Assembly: GCA_019423755.1 (NCBI GenBank)
Contig: JAHZAU010000008.1
Location: forward strand, 1 to 64,000
Direction: 5' to 3'
Source of the DNA: Oscillospiraceae bacterium
Lineage (GTDB): Bacteria > Bacillota > Clostridia > Oscillospirales > Ruminococcaceae
DNA: 64,000 nt
The notes under the pieces were generated by a model. That model had not been told where the DNA came from. It worked only from the letters and a program-made list of their open reading frames with translations, and ran no database searches. The translations under genes were made by a program, and so were the position numbers. Shown piece after piece: positions 61,499-64,000 of the stretch (positions are counted from its first letter, which is position 1; each line of letters begins with the position of its first letter).

Positions 61499-61855
61499 AT
61501 GCGCCCATCTTCCACCCGCGGCGACCGCCTGCTCATCCTGGGCCTGCTGGCTGCCGCCCTGGTGCTGTTTGCCGTCTTCGGGCTGCTCTTTCCCGGCGGG
61601 GACCGCTGGGAGGCGGTGGTCAGTCTGGACGGCGAGGACATCCTGGTGCTGGACCTGTCCGGCGAGGACCAGGTCCTTTCCCTGGAGCCCTGGGGCGTGG
61701 CCATGGAGGTGGAGGTCCGGGACCACGCCGTGCGGGTCCGCTCCTCCGACTGCCCCGACCAGATCTGTGTGCGGCAGGGCTGGCTGCGGCAGTCGCCTCA
61801 GTCCGCCGTCTGCCTGCCCAACCGGGTGTCGGTGGTGGTCCAGCCCCGTTCATAG
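61499..61855 (+). CDS. NusG domain II-containing membrane-anchored protein
   Basis: This 118-residue protein has an N-terminal membrane helix (about residues 10-29) and a C-terminal beta domain of the NusG-II type (RVRSSDCPDQICVRQGW, then ACLPNRVSVVV-like ending). The conserved Cys pairs CPDQIC and late C are typical. Such proteins often lie in Rnf or ApbE loci in Clostridia, and their role is not established. AAGGAGG lies 6 nt before the ATG. It is probably co-transcribed with selD. Confidence 0.85.
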   Translation: MRPSSTRGDRLLILGLLAAALVLFAVFGLLFPGGDRWEAVVSLDGEDILVLDLSGEDQVLSLEPWGVAMEVEVRDHAVRVRSSDCPDQICVRQGWLRQSPQSAVCLPNRVSVVVQPRS

Positions 61856-61876
61856 CTGTTTTTCTGCAAAAAAGAT

Positions 61877-61916
61877 GCCCTGCTTTCCCAAACGTCGGGA
61901 AGGCAGGGCGTTTTTT
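61877..61916. terminator. Bidirectional terminator
   Basis: GCCCTGCTTTCCC/GGGAAGGCAGGGC stem (61877-61889 with 61897-61909, one mismatch-tolerant G-U) with flanking A-run and six Ts. Confidence 0.92.
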
Positions 61917-61919
61917 CGT

Positions 61920-62420
61920 TTATTCGGTTTTGTCGGTGTGGGGACGGGGCAGGGCCGGCAGGCTTTGGCGGCTGGCCAGCTCCTCGGCGCGCTCCCGGCG
62001 GTCAAACTCCCGGTCGATCTCCTCGAAGATGTAGGTATACATCTCCTTTGCCATGCGGTAGAAGTTGCGCACCTTTTTGTAGGTGATCTCCTGCTCCAGG
62101 TCGGCAGGGTAGCGGGTCTCGATGTAGCACTGGTTCAGGTCGGCGCTTTCGTCAAACCACTGGTGGAAGCCCTTGTCGTACTTTTTGGCCTGACGGCAGA
62201 GCCACATCAGGTTGTGGCCGTCCACCAGCTGGTTGGATTTTAACAGGATATAGGCCTTCAGCGCTTTTTCGATGGCCTGTTGGCAGTGGAACGCCGCCAG
62301 GTTGTAGCAGCGGTCGTCCTCCGAAAGGAGCTTTGCCGCGATCAGGTCCTCACTGGAACGGTCCAGCCAGTCGTAATAGCGGCGGCTGTCCCGCCCTGGC
62401 TGCCGTCTTCTAGCGCTCAT
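61920..62420 (-). CDS. HEPN domain protein
   Basis: This 166-residue helical protein has the PF05168-type HEPN pattern: DRSSEDLIAAKLLSEDDRCY, NLAAFHCQQAIEKALKAYIL, then a GHNLMWLC His segment and ETRYP. It does not show the R-x4-6-H nuclease motif of HepT toxins. HEPN proteins pair with MNT nucleotidyltransferases in toxin-antitoxin or nucleotide-binding complexes. ATG 62420 has GGAAGGG upstream and overlaps the MNT-like gene by 11 bp, showing coupling. Confidence 0.88.
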   Translation of the reverse strand: MSARRRQPGRDSRRYYDWLDRSSEDLIAAKLLSEDDRCYNLAAFHCQQAIEKALKAYILLKSNQLVDGHNLMWLCRQAKKYDKGFHQWFDESADLNQCYIETRYPADLEQEITYKKVRNFYRMAKEMYTYIFEEIDREFDRRERAEELASRQSLPALPRPHTDKTE

Positions 62421-62718
62421 ACAGCACCCTTCCTTTCCGGTGGACGCGGTTGGCGAAGGCGGCTTCTTCCTCCTGCAGCTGGGCAAACTGCTCGTCAGTG
62501 TACAGCAGGACGTCGAAGGGGACTTCGGAATCCACCTGGTCAAAAATCAGGCTGAGCAGACGCTTTTTGTCCGGGATGGCCCCGACGATGCAGAGCTTGA
62601 AGGCGCTGACCTCGCCGTTCATGTCGTACTTGGTGTTGTACTCGATGATGCGGCTGGGGTGCACCAGCTCCACGATCTGTTTTGCCACCCGGCAGACCAG
62701 TTCATGACTTCGTTCCAT
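62410..62718 (-). CDS. Degenerate MNT nucleotidyltransferase-like protein
   Basis: This 102-residue protein has the size and strand pattern of a minimal nucleotidyltransferase (HPSRIIEYNTKYDMNGEVSAFKLCIVG, then EVPFDVLLYTDEQF). The usual G-S-x10-D-x-D catalytic motif is not present: the G-S is replaced by Y-N and only hydrophobic residues stand where D-x-D is expected. Pairing with a HEPN gene directly downstream supports the family call. ATG 62718 has AAGGGAG upstream; an in-frame GTG at 62727 is too close to it. Confidence 0.7.
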   Translation of the reverse strand: MERSHELVCRVAKQIVELVHPSRIIEYNTKYDMNGEVSAFKLCIVGAIPDKKRLLSLIFDQVDSEVPFDVLLYTDEQFAQLQEEEAAFANRVHRKGRVLYER

Positions 62719-62747
62719 GGTTTCCACTCCCTTCTAAACACTCCGGT

Positions 62748-63563
62748 TTACAGGTAGTCCTCGGGGTTCACGTCCTCGAGCTTATCCACCTGGATCTTCT
62801 GTTCCTTGGGTTTTTCCCCTTTGGGCTGCCGCAGCATGCGGCGGGACTCCCGGCGGCGGGGCTGGGTCTCGGCCACCGCCACGCTTCCGGCCACCAGCAG
62901 GATGATGGACACCAAAAATACCATGCCCGAAATGGTGGTCAGCGATTCAAAGTTGACAAAGCCATAGCGGGTGAAATCGTTGTAGGTCAGGATGCTGTCC
63001 ACCCCCAGCACCGCCAGCACCTGGCCGGCACCGTCGGTCACCGGCAGGTAGGAGGTGATGACCCCGCCTTCCAAGATGGCCGGCACATAGCTTTGCTGGC
63101 GCTCGCCGTCAAAAATCTCCCGCAGGATGCTTTGGCAGCGGCCGTTGTACTTTTCCAGGTCGTAGGTGGTGGTTACCGGGCTGTAGCTGTCCGGTTCGGC
63201 GTCGGGGGCATAGTCGCCGTCGGCCAGGTAGGCCAGCCGTCCGCCTACCCCGCGGTAAAGCAGATACACCCGGTCGTAGCCGAAGCGGGCCTTATATTCC
63301 CCCAAAAAGCCGCACAGGTCGCGGTAGGCGCGGCCGTCGTCCGGGTAGCGCACCAGGGACGACAGGTCCTGGTGGCGGTAATATTCCAGCGCCAGCACCA
63401 CCGGCTCGCTTTGGTAGATGGTATCCTCCCCTTCGGAGCGGATGGCGGCATTTTTGCGGTTGAGGGGGATCACAAAGCTGACCACCGCCAAAATCGCCGA
63501 CAGGATGGCCACGATCCCCAAAACCAGCCGCACCCGCCGGGAGGTGAGAAATTCTTTGAGCAT
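62748..63563 (-). CDS. Two-helix membrane protein with a Cache-like extracellular domain
   Basis: This 271-residue protein has helices at about residues 12-34 and 208-232 flanking an extracytoplasmic domain. The domain resembles Cache/PDC sensors: YDRVYLLYRG, then GGVITSYLPVTDGAGQVLAVLGVDS, the pattern of a ligand pocket. The cytosolic tail of about 40 residues is basic and has no kinase, HAMP or methyl-accepting domain. So its output must go through another protein. It is the first gene of an operon with the MNT-like and HEPN genes (29-bp gap). GAGAGGAAG lies before ATG 63563. Confidence 0.75.
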   Translation of the reverse strand: MLKEFLTSRRVRLVLGIVAILSAILAVVSFVIPLNRKNAAIRSEGEDTIYQSEPVVLALEYYRHQDLSSLVRYPDDGRAYRDLCGFLGEYKARFGYDRVYLLYRGVGGRLAYLADGDYAPDAEPDSYSPVTTTYDLEKYNGRCQSILREIFDGERQQSYVPAILEGGVITSYLPVTDGAGQVLAVLGVDSILTYNDFTRYGFVNFESLTTISGMVFLVSIILLVAGSVAVAETQPRRRESRRMLRQPKGEKPKEQKIQVDKLEDVNPEDYL

Positions 63564-63619
63564 GGGTTGCTTCCTCTCTCTTGTGTGATCGGGGCGCAAA
63601 AAGGCCCCCTTCTGCCCTT

Positions 63620-63648
63620 ATTATACCACCGGGGGCGTTTTGGGGCAA
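63620..63648 (-). promoter_or_regulatory. Promoter of the sensor/MNT/HEPN operon
   Basis: On the minus strand TTGCCC (63648-63643), 17 bp, consensus TATAAT (63625-63620). Confidence 0.82.
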
Positions 63649-63649
63649 T

Positions 63650-63683
63650 AAAAAACCCGGGCAAAGCGCGCGCTCTGCCCGGG
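63650..63683 (-). terminator. Terminator of the tRNA-Sec gene
   Basis: On the minus strand CCCGGGCA/TGCCCGGG perfect 8-bp stem with a 12-nt loop, then a T-run (63655-63650). Confidence 0.9.
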
Positions 63684-63689
63684 AAACTC

Positions 63690-63786
63690 TGGCGGGAATG
63701 TGTGGGAATTGAACCCACCTATGCAGCTTCTAACTGCAATTACTGGTTTTGAAGACCAGAGGGCACACCAGCACCCATCCACTCCC
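63690..63786 (-). tRNA. selC: tRNA-Sec (anticodon TCA)
   Basis: The 97-nt gene including an encoded CCA folds as a selenocysteine tRNA: a long acceptor stem (GGGAGTG/CATTCCC), a 6-bp D stem with a 4-nt TGGT loop, and an anticodon stem CTGGT/ACCAG around CTTCAAA, anticodon TCA. A long variable arm (TGCAG/CTGCA) and a T arm GTGGG-TTCAATT-CCCAC complete it. It decodes UGA as Sec, as required for the selD gene in this window. Confidence 0.96.
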
Positions 63787-63798
63787 AGATACCTTTTT

Positions 63799-63827
63799 AT
63801 TTTATCACAAATCCCGCCTTGTTTCAA
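63799..63827 (-). promoter_or_regulatory. Promoter of tRNA-Sec
   Basis: On the minus strand TTGAAA (63827-63822), 17 bp, TAAAAT (63804-63799). Transcription would start a few bases ahead of the mature 5' end. Confidence 0.8.
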
Positions 63828-63881
63828 GCGTTTTTTCAAAAAAACCGCGGCATTTTGCAAAATCCATGGATTTTTCGATAC

Positions 63882-63919
63882 AAAAAACCGCCCGGCCCGC
63901 AAGGTGCGGCGCCGGACGG
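63882..63919 (-). terminator. Terminator of the gene at the right edge
   Basis: On the minus strand CCGTCCGGC/GCCGGGCGG stem (63919-63911 with 63896-63888) followed by six Ts (63887-63882). Confidence 0.88.
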
Positions 63920-63932
63920 CAGGATGGTTTTG

Positions 63933-64000
63933 TTATTTAGCGTCGATGCCCTTGGTGCCCAGCACGCGGGCGTCGCCCACCTTTTTGGTGATGCCGCGGC
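63933..64000 (-). CDS. C-terminal end of an unidentified protein (cut by window edge)
   Basis: The last 21 codons before a TAA are visible, ending in GDARVLGTKGIDAK. Codon choice is that of a real, well-expressed gene and a strong terminator follows. I do not recognise the protein from this tail. Confidence 0.6.
   Translation of the reverse strand, partial: RGITKKVGDARVLGTKGIDAK

Overview
The window looks like chromosome from a high-GC, anaerobic Gram-positive of the class Clostridia, most like the gut Oscillospiraceae/Ruminococcaceae. This is inferred from gene content: T-box control of aminoacyl-tRNA synthetases, an MreBCD/PBP2/MinD wall-shape block, rubrerythrin with PerR, a class B sortase, Rnf-type membrane proteins, selenocysteine use and strong AAGGAGG-type ribosome sites. 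The species cannot be named from sequence alone. I saw no insertion sequence, prophage, CRISPR array or rRNA.

Layout. 1-3.2 kb: a duplicated 128-bp intergenic element carrying UUCG-loop terminators, then a lipoprotein, a DUF6506 protein, a Nudix-HAD fusion and a Cof-type phosphatase. 3.2-6.8 kb (minus): T-box leader, hisS, aspS. 6.9-18.1 kb (minus): zapA-like, U32 peptidase, dut, maf, then mreB, mreC, mreD, PBP2, a MinD-like ATPase and mgsA. 18.4-22.9 kb (plus): glycogen phosphorylase and a GH13 amylase. 22.9-26.4 kb (minus): YitT protein, sortase B, CinA/PncC and two small membrane proteins. 26.5-29.5 kb: T-box leader and valS. 29.6-34.5 kb: an orphan molybdopterin oxidoreductase, an aldo/keto reductase with ferredoxin clusters, rpe and a MecA-like adaptor.

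34.5-39.1 kb (plus) holds an operon related to the Rnf ion-pumping complex. It has only C-, D-, E- and A-like subunits; RnfB and RnfG are absent, the nucleotide/flavin loop of RnfC is gone, and three of the four intramembrane cluster cysteines are not at their usual positions. This is the strongest candidate for an undescribed system. 39.5-46.2 kb (minus) is a complete phosphate regulon, pstSCAB-phoU-phoPR, behind Pho-box-like repeats. 46.3-47.4 kb is rubrerythrin and a PerR/Fur regulator with its own operator. 48.6-49.9 kb is rplJ-rplL behind an L10-type leader.

50.3-58.8 kb is a peptide-use cluster: a DUF819 membrane protein, two M19 dipeptidases, a YfcC-type carrier and two PepT paralogues, followed by a TetR regulator. 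The second PepT has lost a metal-ligand histidine. 58.9-63.8 kb is selenium related: a LysR regulator divergent from selD, whose active site is encoded by an in-frame TGA followed by a SECIS-like hairpin, a NusG-II protein, and tRNA-Sec 2.3 kb further on. Between them lies a three-gene operon of a Cache-like membrane sensor, a degenerate nucleotidyltransferase and a HEPN protein.
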